Of a DNA stretch of 64,000 bases, positions 9,701-18,396 are shown one piece after another. How positions within the stretch are numbered: position 1 is the first letter of the stretch; every line of letters starts with the position of its first letter. The position numbers were made by a program, and so were the translations under genes. The notes below the pieces were generated by a model that searched no databases, was not told the origin of the DNA, and saw nothing but the letters and a program-made list of their open reading frames with translations. Source of the stretch: Orlajensenia stereocauli (lineage in GTDB: Bacteria > Actinomycetota > Actinomycetes > Actinomycetales > Microbacteriaceae); assembly GCF_039548895.1 (NCBI RefSeq), contig NZ_JBCLVG010000002.1; one strand, written 5' to 3'.

Positions 9701-10647
9701 GCGCGCCGCGACCCGCGGTCGAGGCTGTGGCCACCACGGCCCAGCGGCTGGCCGTGCTGCTCGCGGCGGGGGTGCCGCCGAATGCATCCTGGCGCTACCT
9801 GGCCACGGCGGGGCGCTCGGGCGTCGCCGGCCGCGTGGTCGACGCTGCCGCTCGCGCGGGCGAAGACGGCGCGGACATCGCGCAGGCCGTCGCCGAGGCC
9901 GGGGGAGCTGCGGCCTCCACCGAGGCGGCACGGGCCTGGCGGGCCCTGGCCGCGGTGTGGTCGCTGGCGATCGAGACCGGGTCACCGCTGGCGGGCGGAC
10001 TGCGCGAGATGTCGGAGTCGTTCCGCGCCACAGGACGGCTCCAGCGCGAGGCGCGGATCGCACTCGCCGGGCCCCGCGCCACGTCGCGACTCGTGGCGCT
10101 TCTTCCCGTGGTGGCGGTGGCCTTCGGGGCCGTCCTCGGCCTCGACACCCTCGGAGTTCTGTTCACGACGGTTCCGGGGTGGGTCTGCCTGGCTGCCGGT
10201 GGTCTCCTGATGCTCGGCGGATCGCGCTGGAGCGCCCGACTCGTGCGCCGCGCCGGAGTCGGCGATCCGTTCCCGGGGCTGGTGATCGACCTGATCGCCA
10301 TAGCGCTCGCCGGAGGAGCTTCGCTCGACAGGGCACGCAACGCCGCTGCCGCCGTCGTGGTGAGGCTGGAGGTCGTGGATGCGGTCACGGCGGCCGAGCA
10401 GGCGGGCCGTGCCGATTCCGTCATCGCGCTCGCCCGTGCCGCGGGGGTGCCGGCGGCGGAGCTCCTGCGGGCCGAGGCCTCCGACCTCAGGCTCGCAGCC
10501 CAGACGGACGGTCAGGAACGCGCGGCTCGGCTGGGCGTCAGCCTGATGATCCCGCTCGCGCTGTGCGTGCTTCCCGCTTTCATGCTGCTCGGCGTGGCCC
10601 CGATGATCCTCTCGGTGGTCTCCTCCACATTCGACGTCCTCGGCTGA
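9697..10647 (+). CDS. tadB: TadB-like type II secretion F-domain membrane protein
   Basis: 316 residues overlapping tadA by ATGA. A soluble first third is followed by hydrophobic pairs (about 130-185: RLVALLPVVAVAF, then VCLAAGGLLMLGG), a soluble GspF-like stretch (FPGLVIDLIAIALAGG, SLDRARN), and C-terminal membrane helices (LMIPLALCVLPAFMLLG). It is the likely inner-membrane platform for the pilus, partnered with TadA. In mycobacteria I recall two shorter genes at this position, so this single protein may correspond to both. No second TadB/TadC gene is present in the cluster. Confidence 0.87.
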   Translation: MSAPRPAVEAVATTAQRLAVLLAAGVPPNASWRYLATAGRSGVAGRVVDAAARAGEDGADIAQAVAEAGGAAASTEAARAWRALAAVWSLAIETGSPLAGGLREMSESFRATGRLQREARIALAGPRATSRLVALLPVVAVAFGAVLGLDTLGVLFTTVPGWVCLAAGGLLMLGGSRWSARLVRRAGVGDPFPGLVIDLIAIALAGGASLDRARNAAAAVVVRLEVVDAVTAAEQAGRADSVIALARAAGVPAAELLRAEASDLRLAAQTDGQERAARLGVSLMIPLALCVLPAFMLLGVAPMILSVVSSTFDVLG

Positions 10648-10752
10648 CGAGAGCCCGATCCCGGAAGCGACCACTCGCGCCACGATGCCGGGCCTCATGC
10701 TGGACCTGCCCGTGCCGCGATCGCGTCCACTCGACGCCAGAAGGAGATCACC

Positions 10753-10944
10753 ATGAGCACTCTTCGACGATTCCTGCGCTCGCGCGCGGCCGCGCTCCGT
10801 GGCGAACGTGGTTCGGCCACCGCAGAATACGCTGTGGCCACGATGGCCGCCGTCGGCTTCGCGGGCCTCCTCGTCGTCATCCTGCGAGGCAACGAGGTGC
10901 GTGGGATCCTCACCGACCTCGTCCGCGATGCGCTCACGCTCTGA
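10753..10944 (+). CDS. DUF4244 / Flp pilin-like small protein
   Basis: 63 residues: a basic N-terminus, then GERGSATAEYAVATM and one hydrophobic helix (AAVGFAGLLVVIL). The GS-x-TAEYA pattern ahead of a helix is the DUF4244 signature and resembles the processing site and stem of Flp/class III pilins, so this may be the structural subunit. AGAAGGAG lies 7 bases before ATG 10753. The end of the gene overlaps the next start by 17 bases. No prepilin peptidase gene is in the window, so processing would need one elsewhere. Confidence 0.87.
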   Translation: MSTLRRFLRSRAAALRGERGSATAEYAVATMAAVGFAGLLVVILRGNEVRGILTDLVRDALTL

Positions 10945-11311
10945 GCGGGCGCAGATCAGGGCGACTCGTCCGGCGGGCGGCGGGGAGCGAGGGAGCGTTA
11001 CCGCCGAGTTCGCCGTCGCCCTTCCCGCGGTCGCCCTCGTGCTGGCGGTCTGCCTCTGCGGCGTGCAGGCCGTCTCGATCCAGGTCCGGTTGACGGATGC
11101 CGCGGCCGATGCCGCTCGCACGCTCGCCCGCGGTGACGGGGTCGATATGGCGTCAGCGCGCCTGTCGAGCGCGGTCTCCGGGGCGAGCCTCTCGGTCGAC
11201 GAGGAGGGCGACCTGATCTGCGTCACCGCGAGCGCCCGAGCCGGCGCCCACACGGTGCTGGCGGCTCTCACGGTCTCTGCTCGATCGTGTGCTCTCGGCG
11301 GTGGCCTGTGA
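10928..11311 (+). CDS. TadE-like pseudopilin
   Basis: 127 residues with the pseudopilin pattern GERGSVTAEFAVALP at about residues 19-33, one N-terminal membrane helix (VALVLAVCLCGVQAVSIQ), and a short exported domain with LTDAAADAARTLARGD, the usual TadE extension. I place the start at ATG 10928, inside the end of the DUF4244 gene, because longer starts would read through non-homologous sequence in that gene. It is likely a minor pilin or pseudopilin of the same apparatus. Two cysteines in the exported domain (ICV and RSCA) could form a disulfide. Confidence 0.85.
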   Translation: MRSRSERAQIRATRPAGGGERGSVTAEFAVALPAVALVLAVCLCGVQAVSIQVRLTDAAADAARTLARGDGVDMASARLSSAVSGASLSVDEEGDLICVTASARAGAHTVLAALTVSARSCALGGGL

Positions 11312-11676
11312 CGACGGCGCCGAGAACGGGAGAACGGACCCTCGGCGATGACAGGGGTTCAGGTACCGTCCTGGCCGTCGCGCTGATCGGCGCCGTCGTC
11401 GCGCTCGCCCTGGTGGCGGCGTCGGTGCTCGGCGCCCTCGTGGTGCGTCAGCGGGTCTCAGCGGCGGCAGATGCTGCTGCCATCGCCGGGGCGGATGTTG
11501 CGATGGGCGCAGTCGCCGGCGTGGTCTGCGATGCGGCGGCGCAGGCGGCCGAGGCCAACGCCGCTGGTGTCGACGACTGCTCCGTCGATGGCGAGACCGT
11601 CACGGTCGAGGTGTCGGCGATGTGGGTGGGCATCCCCGTGCGGGCTCGGTCGAGGGCGGGGCCGGCGCCGGGATGA
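11308..11676 (+). CDS. Rv3654c-like TadE-family protein of the pilus cluster
   Basis: 122 residues from GTG 11308, which overlaps the previous stop as GTGA. DDRGSGTVLAVALIG and a hydrophobic helix (VVALALVAASVLGALVV) match the family called helicase/secretion-neighbourhood TadE-like. The exported part reads AAADAAAIAGADVAMG with a cysteine pair (VVCDAA, DDCSV). It closes the pilus cluster. A start at 11287 is possible but would cross the previous gene for no reason. The DEAD-box helicase gene that gives the family its name is absent here; topA follows after a short minus-strand gene. Confidence 0.83.
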   Translation: MTTAPRTGERTLGDDRGSGTVLAVALIGAVVALALVAASVLGALVVRQRVSAAADAAAIAGADVAMGAVAGVVCDAAAQAAEANAAGVDDCSVDGETVTVEVSAMWVGIPVRARSRAGPAPG

Positions 11677-11695
11677 GCCGCGGCGAGGAGGGAAC

Positions 11696-11929
11696 TCAGG
11701 CGAAGACGGCCTCGAGGTAGCGGTACTCGACGGCGGTGGGGCGCTGCGTCCCGTCACCGTCGAACTCCAGGCCGCTGCCGCGCACGTAGAGATAGTGCTT
11801 GCCGGCACCGGGGATCTCGAGACGGGGGCGAGGGTCGCCGCCCTCGAGGAATTCGGTCGTGATCGTACGACCCTCGAGAGGACCGTCGGTGAGTTTCGCG
11901 GTGTACGTCGTTGTATCCATGCCACTCAT
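11696..11929 (-). CDS. Conserved-looking small protein, 77 aa, unknown function
   Basis: A 77-residue soluble protein reading MSGMDTTTYTAKLTDGPLEG, then RPRLEIPGAGKHYLYVRGSG and a C-terminal VEYRYLEAVFA. GGAGG lies a few bases before ATG 11929; an internal ATG at 11920 is the alternative start. The composition is charged with alternating beta-like hydrophobics and without signal peptide or membrane segment. It is convergent with the pilus genes and divergent from topA. I do not recognise the family; codon use is like that of its neighbours, so it is probably a real gene. Confidence 0.7.
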   Translation of the reverse strand: MSGMDTTTYTAKLTDGPLEGRTITTEFLEGGDPRPRLEIPGAGKHYLYVRGSGLEFDGDGTQRPTAVEYRYLEAVFA

Positions 11930-12103
11930 TTTCCTCCGCCTTCGACGAGTTTCAAGCTCCAGAAGGGGTGATGTCGATGAATGCTCAGTTTCGGGCGCGT
12001 CGAGCGATCACTCGTTCGAAGTGTGTATGGTGTGCCGTTGAGGGTGCCGCTCTCACACGAGTGATCGAGCAGCGCCGTATTCACCTCTATATAAAGGAGT
12101 CTG

Positions 12104-14875
12104 GTGCCAGGCAAGAAGCTGGTCATCGTCGAGTCGCCCACGAAGATGAAGTCGATCGCCGCCTATCTGGGCGACGGATACGAAGTCCTCTCGAGCGTCG
12201 GTCACATCCGTGACCTCATCGAACCCAAGTACCTTCCCGCCGAGCTGAAGAAGGGCTCCCTCGGCAAGTTCTCCGTCGACGTCGACAACGGATTCGAGCC
12301 CTACTACGTCGTCTCCACGGCGAAGAAGAAGACCGTCGCCGAGCTCAAGCGCGCTCTCAAGGACGCCGACGAACTCCTCCTCGCCACTGATGAGGACCGC
12401 GAGGGTGAGGCCATCGCGTGGCACCTCCTGCAGGAACTCAAGCCCAAGGTCCCCGTCAAGCGCATGGTCTTCCACGAGATCACCAAGGACGCCATCCTCG
12501 AGGCCACCAAGAAGACCCGCGATCTCGACACAGCCCTCGTCGACGCCCAGGAGACCCGCCGCATCCTCGATCGCCTCTACGGCTACGAGGTGTCGCCGGT
12601 GCTGTGGCGCAAGGTCGGTCCCGGTCTCTCGGCAGGTCGAGTTCAGTCAGCGGCTACCAGGCTCGTGGTCGACCGCGAGCGGGAGCGCCTCGCCTTCACG
12701 GCGGCGTCCTACTGGGACCTCGCCGCTCGTCTGAGCCCGACCCTGGGAACGGATGCCGCCGCCGACGCGTTCAGCGCCCGCCTCGTCCGGGTCGGCGGGG
12801 AGCGCATCGCCTCCGGCCGCGACTTCGACGACACGGGCTCGCTCACCTCGAAGGCGACCGTGCTGTCCGAGGATTCGGCTCGTGCCCTGGCCGCCGCCCT
12901 CGAGGCCGGCGTCGACGTCACCGTCACCAAGGTGGAGTCTCGTCCGTACTCCCGCAAGCCGGCGGCTCCGTTCACGACGTCGACCCTGCAGCAGGAGGCG
13001 GCGCGGAAGCTCCGCTTCTCCGCCCGCCAGACCATGAGCGTCGCCCAGTCGCTCTACGAGAACGGCTACATCACCTATATGCGAACCGACTCCGTGTCGC
13101 TCTCGCAGCAGGCGATCACGGCGGCCCGTCGTCAGGCCACCGACCTCTACGGCGCAGACAGCATCCCCGAGAAGCCGCGCGTCTACACCGGCAAGTCCAA
13201 GAACGCGCAGGAGGCCCACGAGGCCATCCGCCCGTCCGGCGAGAACTTCCGCACCCCGTCGTCGCTGGCCTCGAGCCTGCACGGCAACGACTTCAAGCTC
13301 TACGACCTCATCTGGAAGCGCACCGTCGCCTCGCAGATGGCGGATGCGAAGGGTGTCACGGCATCCGTCACCATCGCAGCCGGACCGACGGGTGAGGCAG
13401 CTCACCCGCAGGCCACGAAGACCATCGCCGAATTCTCGGCCAGTGGCACCGTGATCACCTTCCGCGGCTTCCTGAACGCCTACGAGGAGAGCCGCGACGA
13501 GGAGCGCAACGCCTCGGCCGAGCCCGCTGAGTCGAAGCTTCCCCCGCTCACCGAGGGGCAGAAGCTCGCCTTCGTCGAGATCGAGGCCAGTGGCCACGAG
13601 ACCACGCCGCCGCCGCGCTACACCGAGGCGAGCCTCGTGAAGGAGCTGGAGGCCAAGGGTATCGGGCGTCCGTCGACCTTCGCGTCGATCATCGACACCA
13701 TCTCCAATCGCGGCTACGTCGAGCACCGCGGGCAGTCCCTGGTGCCCAGCTGGATCGCCTTCTCGGTGGTGCGCCTGCTCGAGGAGCATTTCGCCGAACT
13801 CGTGGAGTACGACTTCACGGCGGAGATGGAGAACGACCTCGACGAGATCGCCAACGGCGACGCCGATCGCGTGGGGTGGCTCACCCAGTTCTACTTCGGC
13901 GACGAGCGCCAGCGCGGGCTGCGCCAGGTCATCGACAACCTCGGCGACATCGATGCCAAGGAGATCAACTCCATCCGCATCGCCGATGGCATCACGCTGC
14001 GCATCGGCAAGTTCGGGCCCTACCTCGAGGTTCCCGATCCGGATGCCGGCCCAGACGCCACTCCGCGACGCATCAACATCCCGCCGCAGCTGGCGCCCGA
14101 CGAGCTGACGCCCGAGAAGGCTCGCGAGCTCATCGACGCGCCCATCGTCACCGACCGCGTCATCGGCATCAACCCCGACAACGGCAAGCAGATCATCGCG
14201 AAGGACGGCCGGTTCGGCCCCTACGTGACCGAGCTCGACCCGCCGGCACCCGAGGCTCCGGCTCCCGAGCCCGCGGTCGACGCCGCGACGGGCGAGGTCG
14301 TCGAGCCGCCCAAGAAGCGTGCTGCCAAGAAGCCCGTGGTCGAGAAGCCGCGCACGGCATCCATCTTCAAGACGATGGACCTCGCGACCGTCGACCTCGA
14401 CACCGCGCTCAAGCTGCTCTCGCTTCCACGCGTGGTCGGGCTCGACCCGGAGGCCGGCGTTGAGATCACCGCGCAGAACGGCAAGTTCGGCCCTTACCTC
14501 AAGAAGGGGACGGATTCTCGCTCGCTGACGAGCGAGGACCAGATCTTCGAGGTCGACCTTCCCGCGGCGCTGGAGCTGTTCGCCCAGCCGAAGTACGGAG
14601 CCCGTCGAGCGCCGAGCGCCCTCAAGGAGTTCGAGGCCGACCCCGTCAGCGGCAAGCCGATCAAGCTCAAGGACGGCCGGTTCGGACCGTACGTGACAGA
14701 CGGCGAGACGAACGCGACCATCCCCAAGAGCGAGTCGGTCGACGACATCGAGTTCGCCCGCGCTGTCGAGCTGCTCGCCGAGAAGCGCGCAAAGGGGCCG
14801 GCGAAGCCGCGCACCACCGCACGTTCGACCGCCAAGAAGCCCGCAGCGCGCAAGGCCGCGCCGAAGAAGAAGTGA
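12104..14875 (+). CDS. topA: DNA topoisomerase I
   Basis: 923 residues, full-length bacterial type IA topoisomerase, which relaxes negative supercoils. The N-terminal Toprim domain starts LVIVESPTKMKSI; the catalytic tyrosine is Tyr325 in YITYMRTDS; GIGRPSTFA follows. The C-terminus carries four topA C-repeats with GKFGPY or GRFGPY cores (residues about 635, 705, 795 and 855) and a Lys/Ala-rich tail (about 895-923) as in mycobacterial TopA, used for DNA binding and processivity. The start is GTG 12104 with AAAGGAG (12093-12099) 4 bases upstream. It overlaps tmk by GTGA, so topA-tmk form an operon. Confidence 0.98.
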   Translation: MPGKKLVIVESPTKMKSIAAYLGDGYEVLSSVGHIRDLIEPKYLPAELKKGSLGKFSVDVDNGFEPYYVVSTAKKKTVAELKRALKDADELLLATDEDREGEAIAWHLLQELKPKVPVKRMVFHEITKDAILEATKKTRDLDTALVDAQETRRILDRLYGYEVSPVLWRKVGPGLSAGRVQSAATRLVVDRERERLAFTAASYWDLAARLSPTLGTDAAADAFSARLVRVGGERIASGRDFDDTGSLTSKATVLSEDSARALAAALEAGVDVTVTKVESRPYSRKPAAPFTTSTLQQEAARKLRFSARQTMSVAQSLYENGYITYMRTDSVSLSQQAITAARRQATDLYGADSIPEKPRVYTGKSKNAQEAHEAIRPSGENFRTPSSLASSLHGNDFKLYDLIWKRTVASQMADAKGVTASVTIAAGPTGEAAHPQATKTIAEFSASGTVITFRGFLNAYEESRDEERNASAEPAESKLPPLTEGQKLAFVEIEASGHETTPPPRYTEASLVKELEAKGIGRPSTFASIIDTISNRGYVEHRGQSLVPSWIAFSVVRLLEEHFAELVEYDFTAEMENDLDEIANGDADRVGWLTQFYFGDERQRGLRQVIDNLGDIDAKEINSIRIADGITLRIGKFGPYLEVPDPDAGPDATPRRINIPPQLAPDELTPEKARELIDAPIVTDRVIGINPDNGKQIIAKDGRFGPYVTELDPPAPEAPAPEPAVDAATGEVVEPPKKRAAKKPVVEKPRTASIFKTMDLATVDLDTALKLLSLPRVVGLDPEAGVEITAQNGKFGPYLKKGTDSRSLTSEDQIFEVDLPAALELFAQPKYGARRAPSALKEFEADPVSGKPIKLKDGRFGPYVTDGETNATIPKSESVDDIEFARAVELLAEKRAKGPAKPRTTARSTAKKPAARKAAPKKK

Positions 14876-15528
14876 GCGCGGAGAGCGCCGCCGTCGCCCC
14901 GCCGAGCGCGGGGCGCGGCCTCTTCATCACCCTCGAGGGCGGCGACGGATCGGGCAAGTCGACACAGGCGCGACTGCTCGAGGAGTGGCTGGTCGAACAC
15001 GGGCGCTCCGTCGTGCGCACGCGGGAGCCCGGCGGCACCGAGGTCGGCGTCGAGATCCGCGAGATCGTGCTGCACCACCGCGGTGACATCGCGCCCAGGG
15101 CCGAGGCACTGCTCTATGCGGCGGATCGCGCCCACCACATCGCGACGAAGGTGCGCCCGGCACTCGAGCGTGGAGACGTCGTCATCCAGGACCGCTATCT
15201 CGACTCGTCTGTCGCCTATCAGGGTGCCGGCCGGGTGCTCGGGGGAACCGAGGTGCGCGACCTCTCGCTGTGGGCTGCACAGGGGCTGTTGCCCGACCTG
15301 ACCATCCTGCTCGACCTGGACGAGACCGTCGCTCGCGGCCGGCTCGATGCGGCGCAGAAGCGCTTCGACAGGCTGGAGGCCGAGGCGGGGGAGTTCCACG
15401 CACGCGTGCGCCATGCCTTCCTCGAGCTCGCTGCGGCGGAGCCCGAGCGATTCCTCGTCGTCGATGCCACGGCATCTGTCGAACAGATCGCAGAACAGAT
15501 CAGGAAGCGCGTGGCAGCCCTCGCCTGA
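14872..15528 (+). CDS. tmk: Thymidylate kinase
   Basis: 218 residues. Phosphorylates dTMP to dTDP for DNA synthesis. The P-loop EGGDGSGKSTQ (about 22-32), the TREPGGT motif that contacts dTMP, DRYLDSSVAYQG with the conserved DRY, and a C-terminal region with LDLDETVARGR are all present. The start GTG 14872 overlaps the topA stop. A 15-residue N-terminal extension precedes the core; a later start is possible but would lose the coupling. The order topA-tmk-(peptidase)-holB is conserved in actinobacteria. Confidence 0.96.
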   Translation: MSAESAAVAPPSAGRGLFITLEGGDGSGKSTQARLLEEWLVEHGRSVVRTREPGGTEVGVEIREIVLHHRGDIAPRAEALLYAADRAHHIATKVRPALERGDVVIQDRYLDSSVAYQGAGRVLGGTEVRDLSLWAAQGLLPDLTILLDLDETVARGRLDAAQKRFDRLEAEAGEFHARVRHAFLELAAAEPERFLVVDATASVEQIAEQIRKRVAALA

Positions 15529-15577
15529 TCGACGAGCGGTCTGGATCCCGGCGCCACGGCGGGTATAGGCTCTGGCC

Positions 15578-17125
15578 ATGGCTGGCAGGGTCGGCCGTGT
15601 TCCGGTCGCTCGCTTCTCTCGTCGCCGCACGAAACGTGTCGCGTTGACGATGGCCGTGACCGTCGTCGCCCTGACGGCCTGCTTCGGGACGCCGACCACC
15701 ACTCCCACGACGCGAGCGATGGAGGCAGTGCCCACCGGGTTGGAGCGCTTCTACACTCAGGTGCCCGAGTGGACGGACTGCGAGGCCGGAGCTGACTGCG
15801 CCACGGCGAGCGTGCCACTCGACTACTCCGATCCGAGCGGCGAGGCCATCAGCATTGCGCTGATCCGTCATCATGCGACAGGCAAGAGGATCGGAACACT
15901 GTTCGTCAATCCGGGAGGGCCTGGAGGGTCGGGCGTGGACGTCGTTCGGGACTCTCTCCGATATGTGGCATCGAATACGGTCGTCGCCGCCTTCGACATC
16001 GTGGGGTTCGATCCCCGGGGAATCGGCGCCTCGACAGCAGTCGGCTGCGTCGTCGACGCCGATCTCGACGACTAACTGTACGGCGTCGAGACCGACACCC
16101 GTGGGAGCGGCCCCTGGCTGGCCGACCTTCACGGCCAGGCGACCCGGTTCTCGACCGGATGCGCCGAGAACACCGGCGAACTTCTTCGATTCGTCGACAC
16201 CGAGAGCGCCGCACGGGATCTCGACATCTTGCGGGCAGCTCTCGGCGAGTCGACGCTCGACTATCTCGGGTTCTCGTACGGGACGCTTCTCGGCGCCACG
16301 TATGCGGACCTGTTTCCGCACGCGGTCGGAAGAATGGTGCTCGATGGTGCCGTCGACCCGACAATCACCCTGTCGGACATCTTCCTCAGCCAGGCCGAGG
16401 GCTACGAGGGTGCGTTGCGGGCTGCAATCGCGTTCTGCCTCGATAATCCGGGCTGTCCCTTCGACGGAACGGCTGAGGATGCCGCTGCTCAGATCCGCTT
16501 GATCCTCGACACGGTCGAAGACGCGCCCTTGGAGGCGCAGGACGGGCGTCTGCTCGACGGCGACAACCTGACCGCGGCGATGAAGGTGGCGCTCTATCGG
16601 AAAGCGGACTGGCCCTACCTGTTCGACCTGCTCGAGTCGGTCAGCCGGGGATTCCCGGCCCTCGCGTTCCGCGCGATCGACTCATCGAATTCGAGGTCGC
16701 CGAAAGGCGAGTACACGAACTCCGTCGAGGCCGGCGTCGCGATCCAGTGCCTTGACTTCGGGTTCGAGGGCGATTCGGCGGCGATGGCCGCCAACGCCGC
16801 CGCGATCGAAGCAGCGGCTCCGGTCCTCGGGACCTTCATGACCTACCGTGAGTTCGATTGCGTCGACTGGCCGCATCCGCCGGCGCGGGAGCCCGCTGCG
16901 CTGCACGCGGCCGGCAGTGCGCCGATCATGGTCATCGGAACGACCAACGATCCGGCGACGCCCTATGCTTTCGCCCAGTCCCTCGCCGGACAGCTGAGCG
17001 AGGGACGACTCGTCACCTTCGAGGGTGAGGGGCATACGGCGTACCCGGGGACCGACTGCATCGTGTCCACCGTGGACGGCTTCCTGGTGGACGGAACCAT
17101 GCCCGCGGTCGACCCGCGCTGCTGA
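15578..17125 (+). pseudogene. Secreted TAP-like alpha/beta hydrolase, interrupted by one in-frame stop
   Basis: The frame from ATG 15578 to TGA 17125 would encode about 515 residues, the size of the intact paralogue at 18393-19973, but TAA at 16073-16075 (codon 166) cuts it. The same frame continues without any shift. Before the stop are a lipoprotein signal (LTAC, then FGTPTTT), LFVNPGGPGGSG and GFDPRG. After it come VDTESAARDLDILRAALG, the nucleophile motif GFSYG, and the C-terminal TAP-like domain with GTTNDPATPYAFA and GEGHTAYPG. Aligned with the paralogue (DTYLY), TAA replaces a tyrosine codon, so one TAC or TAT to TAA change explains it. A -10 TAGGCT lies 6 bases before ATG. Sequencing error is possible. 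Confidence 0.88.
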
Positions 17126-17220
17126 CAGTCGTGGACTGACGGGACCGGTCCCCTCGGGTGGTCCTTCACGGCTCGGGCACGCGGGCCTGGCGCGTCGGCG
17201 GCATCGCCTACTGTTGGAGC

Positions 17221-18396
17221 ATGACGGTGTGGGACGAGCTGACGGGCCAGGCCGACGCCATCGCGGTGTTCCGAGCTGCAGCGGCAGCGGCATCCGCCAC
17301 TCCCACCGAGGGTGCGGCAGAGCAGGCCATGTCTCACGCCTGGCTGATCACGGGTCCGCCCGGGTCGGGCCGGTCGAACCTCGCCTACGCCTTCGCGACT
17401 GCGCTCATCTCCGGGCACCCCGACGGTGACGACGCCACGGTCGCTCAGGTCGCCGCGCGCAGTCATCCCGACCTCACCGTGCTCAGCACCGAGGGAGTCT
17501 CGATCAAGGTGGACGACGTGCGTGCCATCGTGCGGTCGTCCTCGTACTCCCCATCGGTGGGGCGGCATCGCGTGCTCGTGATCGAGGATGCCGACCGCAT
17601 GCCCGAGCGCACCTCGAACGTTCTGCTCAAGGCGCTGGAGGAGCCGCCGGAGCGCACAGTGTGGATCCTCTGCGCCCCGAGCGAGGCCGACCTCATCCCC
17701 ACCATCCGCTCCCGCGTCCGCTCCGTACGTCTGCGGGTTCCGAGCATCGACGACGTGGCCGCCCTGCTTGTCGCACGCGACGGCGTCAGCCCCGAGGTCG
17801 CCGAGCGCGCGGCCCGCGAGGCCCAGAGCCACATCGGCATGGCGCGGCGCCTCGCCACGTCGAGTGAGGCCCGCGAACGCCGGGAGGCCACGCTGGTGTC
17901 AGCCCTCGGCATCCGCACGGTCTCGGATGCCGTCGCCGCGGCCGCCCGCATGATCGAGATCGCCGGTGACGACGCCAAGGCGATCACGCTCGAGCGCGAT
18001 GCCGACGAACGCGAGAAGGCCCTGCGTTCTCTCGGCGTCGCCCCGGGCCAGACGCTGCCTCCGGCGCTGCGCGGCCAGATCAAGGCGCTCGAAGACGACC
18101 AGAAGCGCCGCGCCACCCGCAGTCTTCGAGACGGCATCGACCGCATTCTCGTCGACTTCTCCTCCCTGCACCGAGACGTGCTGATGCTGCAGCTGCACGG
18201 CGATTCCGCCATCATCAATCGCGAGCTGCTATCCAGAATCGAACGCGCGGCATCTGTGGGCAGTGCTGCCGAGACGTTGCGTTCGCTCGATGCCATCGCC
18301 CTCGCTCGCAAGCGCATCGAGGCCAACGTCGCCCCGCTCCTGGCCCTCGAGGCCATGCTCATGACCTTCCGCCGATCCGAGAGAGCCGCCGCGTGA
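17221..18396 (+). CDS. holB: DNA polymerase III subunit delta-prime
   Basis: 391 residues. A clamp-loader subunit of the AAA+ fold. It shows WLITGPPGSGRSNLAYAFA near residue 44, where the P-loop lysine is arginine as in other actinobacterial delta-prime proteins, then HPDLTVL, VDDVRAIV, VIEDADRMPERTSNVLLKAL, EEPPERTVWILC and the sensor region TIRSRVRSVRL. The start ATG 17221 has a -10 TACTGT 6 bases upstream (17209-17214), suggesting a leaderless mRNA; a 12-bp palindrome GGGACCGGTCCC lies at 17141-17152. It sits between two paralogous peptidase genes and overlaps the second by GTGA. Confidence 0.96.
   Translation: MTVWDELTGQADAIAVFRAAAAAASATPTEGAAEQAMSHAWLITGPPGSGRSNLAYAFATALISGHPDGDDATVAQVAARSHPDLTVLSTEGVSIKVDDVRAIVRSSSYSPSVGRHRVLVIEDADRMPERTSNVLLKALEEPPERTVWILCAPSEADLIPTIRSRVRSVRLRVPSIDDVAALLVARDGVSPEVAERAAREAQSHIGMARRLATSSEARERREATLVSALGIRTVSDAVAAAARMIEIAGDDAKAITLERDADEREKALRSLGVAPGQTLPPALRGQIKALEDDQKRRATRSLRDGIDRILVDFSSLHRDVLMLQLHGDSAIINRELLSRIERAASVGSAAETLRSLDAIALARKRIEANVAPLLALEAMLMTFRRSERAAA

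Noticed and set aside
16229..17125. A separate gene starting at TTG 16229
   Set aside because: It is in the same frame as 15578-16072 with nothing but TAA between, begins in the middle of the hydrolase fold and has no ribosome site; it is the 3' part of the broken paralogue.
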